Below are positions 51,273 through 52,665 of a stretch of DNA of 52,665 bases, piece by piece (the first letter of the stretch is position 1; every line of letters starts with the position of its first letter). Position numbers and translations under genes: made by a program. The stretch is taken from positions 1 through 52,665 of the forward strand of contig SVRM01000011.1 of the NCBI GenBank assembly GCA_015064785.1. Direction: 5' to 3'. The stretch is from Oscillospiraceae bacterium. Its GTDB lineage: Bacteria; Bacillota; Clostridia; Oscillospirales; CAG-272. The notes beneath the pieces were generated by a model that had not been told where the DNA came from, did no database searches, and saw nothing but the letters and a program-made list of their open reading frames with translations.

Positions 51273-52396
51273 AATTATCTGATATGATTTTGCAGGCAAC
51301 CGCACATGATGCCGCAGCGCCGGATGCAGAGCAGATCATTCGGCTTGCCCGGACCAGAACAGCCGTACATCCAAAGCCGCACAGCCATCTCCGGATCGCC
51401 GCCATCATCGCCGCCGCACTTTGTCTGTTGACTGTCACTCTGTACGCATCCGGCATTCTGTCCGGCTTTGCGGCAGGCTTTCCAGCACCGATATCCTCCG
51501 GCGGCGTACAGGTACTGGCACAGAAATCCGACAATCCCGATGTTGTCTGGAACATCACGGAAAGCTGGTACGACCGCTATAACCTGCACATCGGCGGGTC
51601 TGTTACCACACCGGATATTCTCGACGCGAACCTGTCCTATCGGGTCACCGGTATGTTCCGTGCAGACGATGACGGGGAAACCTTTTACCTTGACGGTGCC
51701 CTGTATCCCAACGGTACCGACACCGTTCCATTTGTCATGAGTGCCCCCACCGTCACCGACGGAGAAGGCGGCAAGTTCCGTCCCGGCTGGGAAAAGGAAA
51801 CAATCAAGGTGGACTTGACCATTGAGCGGATTTATCTGGAGCCGGAGAACATCGACGGACCGTGGGATATCGCCGATTCTCTTGTATATCCGGGCAATTG
51901 GAGCTATACCCTTTCGCTGACACAGCAGGAACACCGCGATACCCTGACCCTGACAGGTCCGTTTTCCGGCACAACGGAGGAAGCCGTCACGGCAGATAAG
52001 GTCAAACTCAGCCCGTTCACGCTGGAAATTGACGGTGATCACCTGATGCGCTTCAATAACACCCGGTATAACATCTGGCTGAAAATGAAAGACGGAACCT
52101 ATGCCCTCAAAGGACGCGGTATATTCCGTGACGAAAGCGGCAACTACATTGCATTTGATGATTCCGACGACGACAGAATTGTCGTATCCTTTGTTCAGCC
52201 GATCGATGTGCCGCAGGCAGAGTCGATCATCATCGCAGACAAACACGGCTTCGGCGGTGAAGGACTTGCCGATCATACAGAAGCCGGCTTTGTCTGTTAT
52301 CCGATTGCAGATCCCGATGTGCTGAATGTCGTCACAGAAACAGACGGAGCGGTCTGGGAAATGTGGAAGGTGCTTTTGGAGATCCCGATTGGCTGA
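51269..52396 (+). CDS. Putative anti-sigma factor (single-pass, large extracellular domain)
   Basis: A 375-residue protein translationally coupled to the sigma factor (ATGA overlap). A short cytoplasmic N-terminus of about 45 residues, with MKLSDMILQATAHDAAAPDAEQI, may bind the sigma factor. One membrane helix (LRIAAIIAAALCLLTVTLYASG) and a large extracellular beta-rich region follow, resembling the DUF4179-type partners of clostridial sigma factors. The ligand sensed is unknown. It starts at the ATG 51269 with GGAG upstream. Confidence 0.65.
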   Translation: MKLSDMILQATAHDAAAPDAEQIIRLARTRTAVHPKPHSHLRIAAIIAAALCLLTVTLYASGILSGFAAGFPAPISSGGVQVLAQKSDNPDVVWNITESWYDRYNLHIGGSVTTPDILDANLSYRVTGMFRADDDGETFYLDGALYPNGTDTVPFVMSAPTVTDGEGGKFRPGWEKETIKVDLTIERIYLEPENIDGPWDIADSLVYPGNWSYTLSLTQQEHRDTLTLTGPFSGTTEEAVTADKVKLSPFTLEIDGDHLMRFNNTRYNIWLKMKDGTYALKGRGIFRDESGNYIAFDDSDDDRIVVSFVQPIDVPQAESIIIADKHGFGGEGLADHTEAGFVCYPIADPDVLNVVTETDGAVWEMWKVLLEIPIG

Positions 52397-52431
52397 ATAC
52401 AGAAAACGCGAAAATCGCCGGTTTTCGGTTT

Positions 52432-52454
52432 GCGCTCATATAACAGTGAAACCG
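52432..52454 (+). repeat. Direct repeat downstream of the anti-sigma-like gene
   Basis: Matches 50690-50709 except for two inserted bases. An 11-mer, CGATTGGCTGA, is also shared between 50672-50682 and the end of the anti-sigma-like gene (52386-52396). Together these point to a duplication flanking the two-gene module. Confidence 0.45.
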
Positions 52455-52480
52455 ACCTATGGTTACGATCATAGGTCGGT
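52451..52480. terminator. Convergent terminator hairpin
   Basis: Perfect 11-bp stem ACCGACCTATG with CATAGGTCGGT and an 8-nt loop, between convergent genes. T content after the stem is modest on either strand. A weaker hairpin (CGAAAA with TTTTCG) at 52409-52427 precedes it. Confidence 0.6.
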
Positions 52481-52492
52481 TTCTGCTTATGG

Positions 52493-52665
52493 TCACTTTG
52501 CATATCGCGGGTCTAACAGCGGTTTTCCGTCTTTATCTACTAAAACGGTAATGCCTCCGATGTTTGTCCAGTGTGCCATTAAATACTGTACACCTGTTTG
52601 AGTATCGACAATAATTCTTGTTCCTTCCACAAGTCCGTCTTTATCAATGATCTCAAATCTTTTTT
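52493..52665 (-). CDS. Small DUF6440-like protein (5' end outside window)
   Basis: An open frame enters from the right edge and ends at a TGA (52493-52495). The 57 visible residues read KRFEIIDKDGLVEGTRIIVD, then TGVQYL, GGITVLVDKDGKPL and DPRYAK. This pattern of a repeated short beta element with DKDGKP fits the small DUF6440 proteins of Firmicutes, of unknown function. The start codon is not seen. Confidence 0.55.
   Translation of the reverse strand, partial: KRFEIIDKDGLVEGTRIIVDTQTGVQYLMAHWTNIGGITVLVDKDGKPLLDPRYAK

Noticed and set aside
1-52665. CRISPR arrays, tRNA or rRNA genes, insertion sequences
   Set aside because: No regularly spaced repeats, cloverleaf signatures, rRNA motifs or transposase-like proteins were seen on reading both strands.

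Overview
The window looks like chromosome of an anaerobic, spore-forming Bacillota, most likely a gut Clostridia of the Oscillospirales type. The reasons are a complete spoIIIAA-AH operon, spo0A, a GerW/YtfJ homologue, ribosomal protein L27 with a Prp-cleaved leader next to the Prp protease, Rrf2 and rubrerythrin oxidative-stress genes, and moderately high GC with many lipoproteins and surface-type domains. This is inference from gene content; no rRNA or tRNA gene was recognised.

Layout: 1-2.8 kb holds an Rrf2 regulator reading in frame into rubrerythrin, then a methyltransferase/acetyltransferase cluster. 2.9-4.0 kb is rplU-prp-rpmA. 4.1-9.9 kb is an operon of a parvulin-type lipoprotein, two M16 peptidase-family proteins, lgt and folD. 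10.1-12.1 kb (plus strand) has a roughly 300-nt leader, rpe and a membrane protein. 12.1-15.9 kb has a solute-binding lipoprotein and a sugar kinase/nucleotidyltransferase pair behind a palindromic operator. 15.9-22.2 kb is the sporulation block: spo0A with candidate 0A boxes, and spoIIIA behind a sigma-E-like promoter. 22.3-31.5 kb is tgt, mutL, mutS, a YlbF-family gene, miaB and a transglutaminase-like protein. 31.6-35.2 kb (plus) is gltX-glnS. 35.4-37.3 kb has a papain-like hydrolase and a decayed AT-rich lipoprotein gene. 37.3-46.8 kb is a long minus-strand operon: lon, engB, an M50 protease, scpA, scpB, DUF2953, ytfJ, dacF, an rluB-type gene and a GNAT-like gene. 46.9-52.7 kb is accessory: a candidate small RNA, a C-type-lectin-like membrane protein, DUF1643, a second solute-binding lipoprotein, a sigma/anti-sigma-like pair and a partial small protein.

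The most unusual signal is a leader element of about 125 nt found immediately upstream of two unrelated genes, spoIIIAA and glnS. It has a 55-nt two-hairpin module, a 32-34-nt variable spacer and a 36-nt module in which a hairpin separates the Shine-Dalgarno sequence from an ATGGTCA start. The last module also appears upstream of rpe with a compensatory base-pair change. I know of no described family that matches it. Other signals include a promoter-hairpin-terminator unit without an ORF upstream of lon, a short C-terminal motif shared by Lgt and an unrelated membrane protein, and a Spo0A receiver domain lacking two canonical residues.
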